DNA of 64,000 bases from Desulfosporosinus sp. FKB. GTDB lineage: Bacteria; Bacillota; Desulfitobacteriia; Desulfitobacteriales; Desulfitobacteriaceae. The notes under the pieces were generated by a model. That model saw only the letters and a list, made by a program, of their open reading frames with translations. It searched no databases and was not told the origin of the DNA. This document shows positions 17,438-24,827 of the stretch, piece by piece (the stretch's first letter is position 1; each line of letters starts with the position of its first letter). Both the position numbers and the translations under genes were made by a program. The DNA is taken from assembly GCF_002196705.1 (NCBI RefSeq), contig NZ_NADJ01000013.1:21621-85620 (forward strand), given 5' to 3'.

Positions 17438-17438
17438 T

Positions 17439-17585
17439 ATGAATCCTCAACAACACCAACCGTTGCAGCAGTATGAGCGCAGAAATGGTTATCGTACTCA
17501 TCACAATGAAAATCTAAATATAAATACGTCTGGGTATCATATGTCTGAGAATCATATGGCGGGCAGCCAATATGGTCATGAATGA
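17439..17585 (+). CDS. Small His/Asn/Gln-rich ORF
   Basis: A 48-codon frame starts one base after the YnfA-like stop and begins MNPQQHQPLQQYERRNGY, ending HMAGSQYGHE. It has no hydrophobic segment and is very rich in Asn, Gln, His and Tyr. This composition resembles spore-coat or metal-handling peptides, but no family is recognised. It has no independent ribosome binding site, so it would rely on re-initiation. The remaining 17586-17784 shows nothing further. Confidence 0.35.
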   Translation: MNPQQHQPLQQYERRNGYRTHHNENLNINTSGYHMSENHMAGSQYGHE

Positions 17586-17784
17586 TAAAATCTACTAAGT
17601 AATTTTTTGCTAAACTGAAAATGAGTAAGCGAGTATAAAGTCAATACTTAACTGCCAAAGATATTCTATAAGCAAGTAAAAAGGTTTTATCCGTTTATAA
17701 GTATGATGGAGTTAACCTTTGTTGTAACACTGGGATATATTTGGGAAGATGTGAGTTGGACTGGAGAGGATTGAGGAAGAGTCA

Positions 17785-18153
17785 ATGCATACGGGAATAA
17801 TTTTACTTGGACATGGTAGCCGAAATTCCGAGGCGAATCATGGACTTGTCGAAGTGGCAGATAAGGTAACTCACATTCTTAGCAGCTCTGTAATACCCGC
17901 TTTCGGGTCTCATGGTACGCCGGACTTACCGAGTGCTATTACTGAAAAAATACTAAGTGGGGCTATGCGCATCATCATTATGCCCTTGTTCTTATTCCGT
18001 GGGATGTATGTTAGTACAGAGATTTATAAAGAAATTGAGGACATTAAAACACAATTTCCTCAAATCGAAATTATAGTTGCTAAAGAATTAGGAACTGATG
18101 ATACTATTGCCAATTTGGCATGCTCGCGTATAAAGGAGATCATTGAAACATAA
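17785..18153 (+). CDS. CbiX-like sirohydrochlorin chelatase, short form
   Basis: This 122-residue protein begins HTGIILLGHGSRNSEANHG, the CbiX/SirB signature with a metal-binding His, followed by PAFGSHGTPDLPSAI and IIIMPLFLFRGMYVSTEI. The single-domain short form works as a dimer and inserts Co2+ or Fe2+ into sirohydrochlorin for cobalamin or siroheme. The start has GAGGAAGAG upstream. A CDF metal exporter follows 62 bases later. The metal specificity cannot be told from sequence. Confidence 0.85.
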   Translation: MHTGIILLGHGSRNSEANHGLVEVADKVTHILSSSVIPAFGSHGTPDLPSAITEKILSGAMRIIIMPLFLFRGMYVSTEIYKEIEDIKTQFPQIEIIVAKELGTDDTIANLACSRIKEIIET

Positions 18154-18215
18154 ATTTTCTTACTGAATGGAAAGAACAAGCGCAGGCCTGACATGTTAAT
18201 TCAGGAGGAGTTAAA

Positions 18216-19166
18216 ATGAGTTCAGATAGCCATAAACATGATCACGAACACGAGCATGGATTGTTTCATTCCCATGCGCCAGAAGGCAGTATGAAACTAG
18301 CGTTTTTCCTAACGCTAGTTATTTTAATCGTTGAAGTTACGGGTGGATTTATTTCCCACAGTTTAGCGTTATTATCTGATGCGGGGCATGTACTTACAGA
18401 TATCGCAGCTATTGGACTGTCATGGTATGCTATTAGGCAATCTAGGAAACCTTCGGACGAGGGTATGACTTTTGGGTATTACCGTGCAGGTGTTTTAGCG
18501 GCTTTTATCAACGCTGTCACATTGGTTTTAATTACTCTTTGGATATTTTGGGAGGCATATGGTCGCTTTCGTTCCCCCGAACTTGTAACGCCAACTTGGA
18601 TGTTTATTAGTGCAGGGGTGGGCTTAGCAATAAACTTGTATCTTGGATTAGGGATGCGTCATGATGAAAATATCAATGTAAAAAGTGCGGTCCTCCATAT
18701 GCTGGGCGATGCCGCTGCATCAGCTGGGGTTATCGTGGGCGGAATAATAATAGCTTTTACGAAATGGTATGTCATTGACCCAATTCTAAGCGTTCTGATT
18801 GCCTTGCTAATTGCCTTTGGAGCATGGAGAATTATAAAACAAACCGTGAATATCTTGATGGAAGGAACCCCTGCTGGAATTGAAATTAAAAAAGTACATG
18901 ATACAATTCTTTCGGTAAATGGCATTCAAAAGGTCCATGATTTAGACGTATGGACAATTACAGACGGAAGAATTGCTTTATCCTGCCATACGGTAGTAGA
19001 TACTAAAACGACCATTGGGGAAATGCAGAACCTTCTTAGGACCGTAGAACACAAATTAGTACATCTGGGAATTGGACATGTTACAATTCAACCTGAAGAT
19101 AAGAGTCACCCACATGACGAGGCAGTTTTGTGTGGAAATGATTATTCACAGGGACATAAGCATTAA
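18216..19166 (+). CDS. Cation diffusion facilitator (CzcD/ZitB-type metal exporter)
   Basis: This 316-residue protein has six membrane helices, a His-rich N-terminus (SHKHDHEHEHGLFHSHAPEG) and a His-containing C-terminus. Transport-site pairs are visible in LLSDAGHVLTD (helix 2) and HMLGDAAAS (helix 5), the zinc arrangement of CzcD/ZitB. The cytoplasmic tail has the regulatory fold ending VTIQPED. It exports Zn2+/Co2+/Cd2+ by proton exchange. ATG 18216 follows AGGAGG. It may be co-transcribed with the chelatase gene upstream. Confidence 0.93.
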   Translation: MSSDSHKHDHEHEHGLFHSHAPEGSMKLAFFLTLVILIVEVTGGFISHSLALLSDAGHVLTDIAAIGLSWYAIRQSRKPSDEGMTFGYYRAGVLAAFINAVTLVLITLWIFWEAYGRFRSPELVTPTWMFISAGVGLAINLYLGLGMRHDENINVKSAVLHMLGDAAASAGVIVGGIIIAFTKWYVIDPILSVLIALLIAFGAWRIIKQTVNILMEGTPAGIEIKKVHDTILSVNGIQKVHDLDVWTITDGRIALSCHTVVDTKTTIGEMQNLLRTVEHKLVHLGIGHVTIQPEDKSHPHDEAVLCGNDYSQGHKH

Positions 19167-19290
19167 GGCTTTAACTATGTAAAGTAAAATATATTATTTA
19201 AGGAAAATTGTTTATCCGTTATACCCAAACATACTCTCTTAATCAAGAAGTAGAAATTTGGATTGCAAATAATGATGCTTCACCTAATGT

Positions 19291-19326
19291 AGCCCCCCCC
19301 AGATATTTGTTTACCTAGGGGGGCTC
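19291..19326. terminator. C-tract/G-tract hairpin after the CDF gene
   Basis: AGCCCCCCCC and GGGGGGCT flank an 18-base loop between convergent genes. It may serve both strands; the T-run is weak. Confidence 0.55.
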
Positions 19327-19390
19327 TTAGCAAAGATAATCAGAAGAAATAGATATTAAAAATTCATCGGTAATATAGTCGTAATTGTTT

Positions 19391-19639
19391 CTAACCTCTT
19401 CCTCCAGTAAATCTAGCAGTTTCAACAACTTGTGGTTGAACCCTTCTTGGGTCATAACCGGGGCAGCCTGGATCAAAAACAACGTTTCTAACCATTGGTT
19501 GATAAAAATGCTGAGGAACATTCACTATATTTTGACGCATGACATGCACTACCGGATGAATATAAGGAACCATCCGAGGAATAAAACAATCATGCACACA
19601 GTATTGTGGAGGACAGATCACAGGTGGGCAACTATACAT
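19391..19639 (-). CDS. CotD-like spore coat protein
   Basis: This 82-residue protein is rich in Cys, His, Pro and Val, begins MYSCPPVICPPQYCVHDCF, and contains YIHPVVHVMRQNIVNVPQHF. That His/Pro motif is typical of CotD-family inner coat proteins, which crosslink through Cys and are made in the mother cell late in sporulation. Its start has GAGGTGAT seven bases upstream. A late-sporulation-like -10 sequence lies at 19672-19680. It supports a spore-forming host. Confidence 0.7.
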   Translation of the reverse strand: MYSCPPVICPPQYCVHDCFIPRMVPYIHPVVHVMRQNIVNVPQHFYQPMVRNVVFDPGCPGYDPRRVQPQVVETARFTGGRG

Positions 19640-19671
19640 TTGAATATCACCTCTCTTAATTTATATATAGT

Positions 19672-19680
19672 TACTATATG
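19672..19680 (-). promoter_or_regulatory. Possible sigma-K/sigma-E -10 element for cotD
   Basis: On the minus strand CATATAGTA matches the mother-cell -10 pattern CATANNNTA. An AC about 15 bases further upstream is roughly where sigma-K expects it. Confidence 0.35.
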
Positions 19681-19704
19681 TAGTGGGATATTTTAGTGGC
19701 ATAA

Positions 19705-19953
19705 TATCCCAGTTATAATTTTTATGTTGATGTCTTCGAAGACCAACCAATTGTTTTAGATGATATACCAGCTTCTGTAGAACGTATATTATGTAACTTA
19801 AGAGAAAATAATCTTGTTAAGGCGGGTATACCGCGACTGACGTTCAATATTTCTCATTATGAGCTTTTTGGACTTAGGGATGAGGATAGTTCCAGGGAAG
19901 ATCTATTTCATCAATTTGGGATTGTTCGAGATGATTCACCGCAACCGGCTTAG
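19705..19953 (+). pseudogene. Unrecognised ORF remnant without start
   Basis: An open frame of about 82 codons lies between stops with no ATG/GTG/TTG plus ribosome binding site at its 5' end. The peptide includes VFEDQPIVLDDIPASVERIL, then LRENNLVKAGIPRLTFN and HYELFGLRDEDSSRED. The composition looks protein-like rather than random, so it is probably the end of a deleted gene. I cannot name the family. Confidence 0.35.
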
Positions 19954-20049
19954 AATACGTTTAAGAGATTAATCAATGAATTAGGTAATTAATCATATCT
20001 AAAGCCGTGGGAACAATTATTTTAGAACATATTTGAAAAAAATGTTGTT

Positions 20050-20172
20050 AATCAGCCCCAAAATATCGAAGCCAAACAGGCACGGCTTATTAAGCTTGCC
20101 TCAACACCAATCGAACGAATGATCTTCGTGAGAAGTTATAATACACGTAGACGGAGAATGAATGCTACGTAA
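20050..20172 (+). pseudogene. Unrecognised short C-terminal remnant
   Basis: Forty codons read NQPQNIEAKQARLIKLASTP and end in VRSYNTRRRRMNAT. Stops precede it, and 19954-20049 does not connect it in frame to the preceding remnant. The basic Arg-rich end suggests a nucleic-acid-binding protein or transposase tail, but this is a guess. The rest of 20173-20395 holds no gene I can see. Confidence 0.25.
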
Positions 20173-20395
20173 TTAATGGAATTCTTCGATTTAGGAAATT
20201 AAGCAGGCAAAACGTCTAGAGCAAGGCGGCTCCTTTCGGGAAAATAAGCGGCCTTGTGACGTTATGATTCTGAAACATGCTCAGTAATTACTTACTTTCG
20301 AGCATAAGAGACTAGGCTTGATATCCATGGCAAATAATCCCTGAAATCCAAGATTAAGCACTACCAAGCAGGAGAATGAAAGAAGGAAGGAAAAA

Positions 20396-20770
20396 ATGAG
20401 ACCTAAGTCAGTTGATGAATATATTTTGCAATTTCCTCCTGATATTCAGAAAATACTTGAGATGTTAAGAAAAGTTATAAAAGAAGCAGCACCAGATGCA
20501 AAAGAAAAGATTAGCTATCAAATGCCAGCTTTTGATTTGCACGGAATTTTAGTATATTTTGCTGCTTGTAAAAATCACATAGGCTTTTATCCAACTTCAA
20601 GTGGGATTGAGGCGTTTAAACAGGAATTAATGGAACATAAGAGTTCTAAAGGAGCAGTCCAATTTCCAATAAAAAAGCCGATACCTTATAGCCTAATAAG
20701 TAAAATAGTTAAATTTAGAGTTGCTGAGAACATGAGGAAGGCAGCTGACAAACTGAATAAAAAGAGATGA
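20396..20770 (+). CDS. DUF1801-family protein (YdhG-like)
   Basis: This 124-residue cytoplasmic protein begins VDEYILQFPPDIQKILEMLR and contains KEKISYQMPAFDLHGILVYF and NHIGFYPTSSGIEAF, the standard DUF1801 sequence of iron-chaperone-fold (frataxin-like) proteins. The function is not established. ATG 20396 has a GGAAGG upstream. It stands alone, flanked by degenerate sequence, with a hairpin at 20842. Confidence 0.85.
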   Translation: MRPKSVDEYILQFPPDIQKILEMLRKVIKEAAPDAKEKISYQMPAFDLHGILVYFAACKNHIGFYPTSSGIEAFKQELMEHKSSKGAVQFPIKKPIPYSLISKIVKFRVAENMRKAADKLNKKR

Positions 20771-20841
20771 TAAAAAAAGGAGAGGCACAATTAATAAGGA
20801 CTGTTCCTTTATTGGCGGAAAATAAAACGGCGCGAAAGCTG

Positions 20842-20873
20842 TCCCCTGTGATGAGAGTATCGATCACAGGGGA
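20842..20873 (+). terminator. Hairpin downstream of the DUF1801 gene
   Basis: TCCCCTGTGAT and ATCACAGGGGA pair perfectly around ten bases, followed by TTTCTATT. Confidence 0.65.
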
Positions 20874-20902
20874 TTTCTATTTGCCAAGGGATAGTAGGAA
20901 GT

Positions 20903-21144
20903 GCAGCAATTGAATGCTAAGGGCATTACCATCGTCCTTGTTACTCATGAACCGGATATTTTTCCCAATATAGTAAGCGTATTATCCACTTTAAAGATGG
21001 GTTTATTCCCCAGGATGAAACAGTTAAAAATAGAAGCATCGCTGAAGGTAAGCCTCTAAACTTTGACTTGAATTGACGAAGGGAGGTAGCCACCTGGTAA
21101 CGAGTCAAACCGATATCTTATCAACTGCCGAAGGTGTATCTCAA
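20903..21144 (+). pseudogene. Internally deleted second copy of the MacB-like ABC genes
   Basis: Bases 20903-21092 closely follow 14381-14568, the 3' end of the ATPase gene. Bases 21100-21144 then follow about 15354-15402 of the permease gene, skipping almost 800 bases. The coding frame is broken: the copy has CCCAATATAG where the parent encodes AQYSKR, and an in-frame TGA where the parent has a Trp codon near the end. It is a decayed duplicate, not a functional gene. The junction lies beside GGAGGTAGCCACC. Confidence 0.85.
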
Positions 21145-21247
21145 CTTAACAGAATTGCTGGATGATGAATGGGACCACCGATCAGGGAAAAGTGAAAGTG
21201 CAATTTTATAGAAGAAGACCATTAAGCATGATTATATTACAAAATCC

Positions 21248-21276
21248 TTGCTATAGAGTGGAGTCTATAGTCTAAA
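21248..21276 (+). promoter_or_regulatory. MerR-type promoter with dyad in the spacer
   Basis: TTGCTA (21248-21253) is followed by CTATAG and a second CTATAG separated by eight bases (dyad 21251-21270), and a TCTAAA-type -10. A dyad within an extended spacer is how MerR-family activators bind, and a truncated merR gene follows at 21296. Confidence 0.55.
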
Positions 21277-21295
21277 TTAAAATCAGGTGAAACCT

Positions 21296-21373
21296 ATGAG
21301 TTATTCGACCAAAGAAGTAACAAATAAACTGAATATCTCCATGCATACTAGAGCAAATAGATTTAGCTTATAA
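21296..21373 (+). pseudogene. N-terminal stub of a MerR-family regulator
   Basis: ATG 21296 begins MSYSTKEVTNKLNISMHT, the first helix-turn-helix part of a MerR protein, but the frame stops after 25 codons and the downstream sequence to 21520 does not resume it clearly. It is a second MerR stub besides 23840-24016. Confidence 0.6.
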
Positions 21374-21523
21374 AAAATACTGAATTCCAAAATTCGCTAT
21401 AGAGCTGTTTTAGTTCTGGGAAAAGTTACAGATTAAACTGCAAAGGCTTTTGTCAGCGTATTGCTGTATAGCGGAAATCAAATTTGCCTAAGGGTTCTAT
21501 GTGGGGCGTAGGTAAAGAAGCTA

Positions 21524-21585
21524 TTGACACAATTGTTCTAAAAATATACAATTAATTCTAAATAATATGGTATTCCAGAATACCA
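21524..21585 (+). promoter_or_regulatory. Promoter and GntR operator of the gntR gene
   Basis: TTGACA (21524-21529) and TACAAT (21547-21552) have a 17-base spacer. TGGTATTCCAGAATACCA (21568-21585) is a perfect 18-bp palindrome just downstream of the transcription start. The same palindrome core occurs after the gene at 22393-22418, pointing to GntR autoregulation. Confidence 0.8.
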
Positions 21586-21597
21586 GGAGGGTATTGT

Positions 21598-22308
21598 ATG
21601 GAAATTATGATAGAGGGTCAGGAACTCAGTAAGACGACAGATAAATCTTCACTGTATATACAAATTGTTGAAAGAATACGTCATTGGATCATAAAGGGAT
21701 ACCTAAAAGATGGCGATGTTCTCCCTTCCGAAAGAGAGCTTGCCAAAATTTTGGGTGTAAGCAGGATGCCAGTAAATCAAGCATTGAAGATTCTGGAATA
21801 TTTAGGAGCAATACAGTATGTAAGAGGAAAAGGTGTTTGCGTTCGAAATCTCGATATCCATCAATTATTAAATAATATAGGTTTTTTAACTTTAGATCCT
21901 GCTAATAGTTTGAAGAATTTATTTGAAGTAAGGGAGGCCATTGAAGTTAAAGCGGCTTGGTTAGCTGCACAGCGAAGGTCAAACGACGATTTGGATGATA
22001 TTGAAGATCCTATTCTTGAAATGGAACGCAATATTTTAATGAATAAAGACATAGAAAATTCGTCGTTGCGTTTTCATTCAGCTATAATTAAGGCTTCCCA
22101 AAATGATATTCTAGTCAAAATAAATGATTTTTTAAGTGAATTGTTGCTATTTTCGAGAAAAGAAACTTTGAATGATTCCAACAATCGAGATAAAGCTCTG
22201 GATTATCATAAGAACATATTTCGGGCGATAAAAGATAAAAATAGTGAATCTGCTGCTCTTTTGATGGAAAAACATTTAAAAGTACTGGCAACGGCTCTAG
22301 ACACTTAA
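21598..22308 (+). CDS. GntR-family regulator, FadR (FCD) subfamily
   Basis: This 236-residue protein has a winged helix at about 20-85 (LPSERELAKILGVSRMPVNQ) and an all-helical FCD ligand domain at 95-230. The FCD domain includes LFEVREAIEVKAAWLAA and His residues in FHSAI, YHKNIFRAI and EKHLKVL that usually hold a metal and acid ligand. FadR-type proteins respond to small carboxylic acids or fatty acyl-CoA. The start follows AGGAGGG. Operators on both sides suggest it represses itself and the DUF1847 gene at 22698. Confidence 0.92.
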   Translation: MEIMIEGQELSKTTDKSSLYIQIVERIRHWIIKGYLKDGDVLPSERELAKILGVSRMPVNQALKILEYLGAIQYVRGKGVCVRNLDIHQLLNNIGFLTLDPANSLKNLFEVREAIEVKAAWLAAQRRSNDDLDDIEDPILEMERNILMNKDIENSSLRFHSAIIKASQNDILVKINDFLSELLLFSRKETLNDSNNRDKALDYHKNIFRAIKDKNSESAALLMEKHLKVLATALDT

Positions 22309-22392
22309 CTTACAAGGAGTCGAGTTACGAGTTAGTAGTTATGACATTCCATACATAATAAACTATTTTTTTACTTTAATATATTTGTGAAG

Positions 22393-22418
22393 ATTATGGT
22401 ATTCCGGAATACCATAAT
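22393..22418. promoter_or_regulatory. 26-bp perfect palindrome, second GntR operator
   Basis: Half-site ATTATGGTATTCC is followed immediately by its reverse complement. It shares TGGTATTC/GAATACCA with the operator at 21568. It lies between gntR and the DUF1847 gene, so it probably controls the latter. The remaining 22419-22680 has no gene; a TATAAT-like box occurs near 22660. Confidence 0.75.
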
Positions 22419-22697
22419 CCGAATTAAACCATAAGGCTAATTGATTCTCAGCCAAAAGAAAGGGTAGTACAAATTAACGAGTGTGAGAGGAGGACTGTTT
22501 TATCTAGAATGTTTATTTGGCTCTGTCGCGTAGGTAATCTATGATGTTCATATTAATGTCTCTGTTGCGGAAACCCCTGTTTTTTCACATCACAGGCCAT
22601 ATTTAGTGTCTTTTGTAAAGACGACTAGATAACTATAATCGCAGAATGGAACTTTCTGTATTATAATCAATAACTATAATTTTGTGAGGGATAAAAA

Positions 22698-23351
22698 ATG
22701 GAAAAAGAAACGACAAAATCTCTAAGCTGCAGTGATTGTGGAGCAGCAAACTGTTTTCACCAGGATAAGAAATTCCCGAGCTTTTGTTTGACCACGAATA
22801 CTCGACAAGGACTAATTGATGAATGCATTGACTTATATAAGGGAGATGATCTAGTAGCTAAACTGGCAAAAACTGCTGCTGAAATAGAAGGAATTTATTA
22901 TGGCAAATTGACTCGTGCTGAAGAAATTGTTGCTTTTGCCAAGCGAATAGGAGCCCAAAAAATAGGGATTGCTACTTGTGTTGGTTTACATAATGAAGCA
23001 AAAGTATTCAGCAAAATTTTAAAGGCAAAAGGGTTAGAGTGTTATTGTGTAATATGTAAGGTCGGATCGGTTGATAAAACAGAAATCGGAATTCCCAATG
23101 AATTAAAGTTACAAAAAGATTCTTTCGAAGGAATATGCAATCCCATTTTACAAGCAAAGTTGTTAAATGAAGCTAAAACGGATTTGAATGTTATTGTTGG
23201 TTTATGTGTTGGACATGATTCATTGTTCATAAAGTATTCTGAAGCAATAGTAACAACTCTCATTACTAAAGATAGAGTTACGGGGCATAATCCTGCAGCA
23301 GCTTTATATACAAGTAATTTTTATTATAAGAGATTATTAGAGGAAGAATAA
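22698..23351 (+). CDS. DUF1847-family Cys-rich protein
   Basis: This 217-residue protein has an N-terminal Cys cluster (SCSDCGAANCF, then FPSFCLT) suited to bind metal or an Fe-S centre. It also has conserved ATCVGLHNEAKVFSKIL, CYCVICKVG, CNPILQA and VGLCVGHDSLF. This is the DUF1847 pattern found in anaerobic Firmicutes and methanogens; the biochemical role is unknown. It starts at ATG 22698 behind TGAGGGA. A GntR operator lies 280 bases upstream, suggesting ligand-controlled expression. Confidence 0.85.
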   Translation: MEKETTKSLSCSDCGAANCFHQDKKFPSFCLTTNTRQGLIDECIDLYKGDDLVAKLAKTAAEIEGIYYGKLTRAEEIVAFAKRIGAQKIGIATCVGLHNEAKVFSKILKAKGLECYCVICKVGSVDKTEIGIPNELKLQKDSFEGICNPILQAKLLNEAKTDLNVIVGLCVGHDSLFIKYSEAIVTTLITKDRVTGHNPAAALYTSNFYYKRLLEEE

Positions 23352-23365
23352 TATTAAGCTAATGA

Positions 23366-23494
23366 AAAAGCAGCCCAATAGGTCATGTAGCCACTGTGGA
23401 GTTATCCATTGACCCAGTTGGCGGTCATAAACTTAGAGTCTATTATGATCCTAGAACTGGCAATAGATTTTATCACAAAGTTAACGATGAATAA
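23366..23494 (+). pseudogene. Short remnant ORF without start
   Basis: A 42-codon frame between stops reads GHVATVELSIDPVGGHKLRV and YYDPRTGNRFYHKVNDE. It looks like the compact end of a real protein, but has no initiation site and I do not recognise it. A terminator directly follows, as would be expected at the end of a lost gene. Confidence 0.35.
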
Positions 23495-23500
23495 TACGAT

Positions 23501-23537
23501 AGAATCCCAAACCTTTTCGGTCTGGGATTCTGTTTTT
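23501..23537 (+). terminator. Rho-independent terminator
   Basis: AGAATCCCAAACC and GGTCTGGGATTCT flank TTTTC and end in a T-run. The following 23538-23839 has no convincing gene. Confidence 0.85.
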
Positions 23538-23839
23538 CAGAGCTATTCGATTAGTTCATTCTTGCAGGGATATTTTTCAGGGATCTCAGTTTATTATTGC
23601 AACTCATTCACCAATAATAATGACTTATCCCAATTCATTGTGTCAATATTCTCTATTTTGCCAGCACACCAAGTGAACTTCTATGGCTTTTGATAATTAC
23701 TTTCCATTCTGTAAATAAGATAAAAGTATGCCAAATCGAGGGTAGTAAGACTTTACTTCGCCTTCTTTTCCTGATACGTTTACTTTAGCGCATTCGAGTG
23801 ACACGAAGTCAGGCATTTTTTCCAAGAGAAGGCAGAGCA

Positions 23840-24016
23840 ATGTATACTGTCAAAGAAGTAGCTCAGAAAACAAATCTTACAGAGCATACCATCAGATTTT
23901 ATACCGACAAGGGATTAGTACCGAACATACAACGCGACTAATATAACAATCGTCTGTTTGACGAAGAGTCTCTTAATTGGCTTAAACAGGACCAATGGAA
24001 GTTTGAATTTGTATGA
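23840..24016 (+). pseudogene. MerR-family regulator fragment with in-frame stop
   Basis: ATG 23840 starts MYTVKEVAQKTNLTEHTIRF and runs through YTDKGLVPNIQRD, the MerR helix-turn-helix, to an in-frame TAA at 23939. It then continues YNNRLFDEESLNWLK to TGA 24016. The effector-binding part is missing. It is therefore a degraded gene. Confidence 0.75.
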
Positions 24017-24100
24017 GAATAGACTACTCCCTGTCTAACCACAACCTACCACATAGCCAAGGGGACTTCGTAATATAAAAGTGTTACATCGGAGGGCTAT

Positions 24101-24664
24101 ATGTCTAACATTGCAATCACACAAACTGCGCTTGCTAATTCGTTAAAAAAGCTTATGTTGTCCCACTCTATTAACCATATTCATGTCAGGATGATTACCG
24201 ATGATTGTGGATTCACAAGGCATACATTTTACAATCATTTTCATGATGTCTATGAACTGCTTGGTTGGATCTTTAGCCGTGAAGTAATCGACGGTGTTGA
24301 TCAATACTGCACGCTAGACCAATGGCAGCAAGGACTTCAGTTGATTTTGGATTATACGGCAGACAATCGCATGATCTGCCTAAACACATACCGTTCCTTG
24401 GGAAGAGACCATTTGGAAGCATTCTTGCAACGTGTATTTTATCGTTTTTTGTTCAGGATTATAGAAGATATCTCCAAAAGCATGGTGTTGTCTGAAGAGA
24501 TTAAGTTTGAATGCTGCGAATTTTATTCAAATGCCCTGATGGGTGTGTTTATTTCTTGGCTTAAGCGAGATTTACGGGAAACTCCTCAGCATATGTTAAA
24601 ACAAATCGATCAAATGATGAGTGGAAACATTGTAAATACTCTTAGAAAATTTAATAGATGCTGA
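24101..24664 (+). CDS. TetR-family regulator (DhaS-like)
   Basis: This 187-residue protein begins AITQTALANSLKKLMLSHSI and has the variant helix-turn-helix RMITDDCGFTRHTFYNHFHD. Its C-terminal half resembles the DhaS/DhaR-type TetR proteins (FLFRIIEDISKSM and FYSNALMGVFISWLKRDL). ATG 24101 follows GGAGGG. It immediately precedes an oleate hydratase gene in the same direction with an inverted repeat between, so it plausibly senses a fatty acid and controls that enzyme. Confidence 0.88.
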   Translation: MSNIAITQTALANSLKKLMLSHSINHIHVRMITDDCGFTRHTFYNHFHDVYELLGWIFSREVIDGVDQYCTLDQWQQGLQLILDYTADNRMICLNTYRSLGRDHLEAFLQRVFYRFLFRIIEDISKSMVLSEEIKFECCEFYSNALMGVFISWLKRDLRETPQHMLKQIDQMMSGNIVNTLRKFNRC

Positions 24665-24694
24665 AATTACACACTTTCAATAATCTGTGTAATT
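24665..24694. promoter_or_regulatory. Inverted repeat between tetR and the oleate hydratase gene
   Basis: AATTACACA and TGTGTAATT form perfect 9-bp arms 12 bases apart. There is no T-run, so an operator for the adjacent TetR is more likely than a terminator. Confidence 0.45.
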
Positions 24695-24827
24695 ATTGCA
24701 CACGTATCCCTTTTTGTTCATTGAGCACTCTTCTGATTTATACTATCTTTTTTATAGCAAGTCTTGCGGAACGGCTGAAGATAGCCTATATCCAAAGATT
24801 ACTTGCTTGAAAAGGAGAGTGTTTTTT

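Noticed and set aside
17439..17585. Reading the His/Asn/Gln-rich ORF as a CotF-like or metal-chaperone gene
   Set aside because: Composition alone cannot separate these possibilities and no family motif is present, so it is listed without a function.
19385..19696. Plus-strand frame of about 100 codons opposite the CotD-like gene
   Set aside because: No ribosome binding site and no family resemblance, whereas the minus strand has a good start and clear coat-protein composition.
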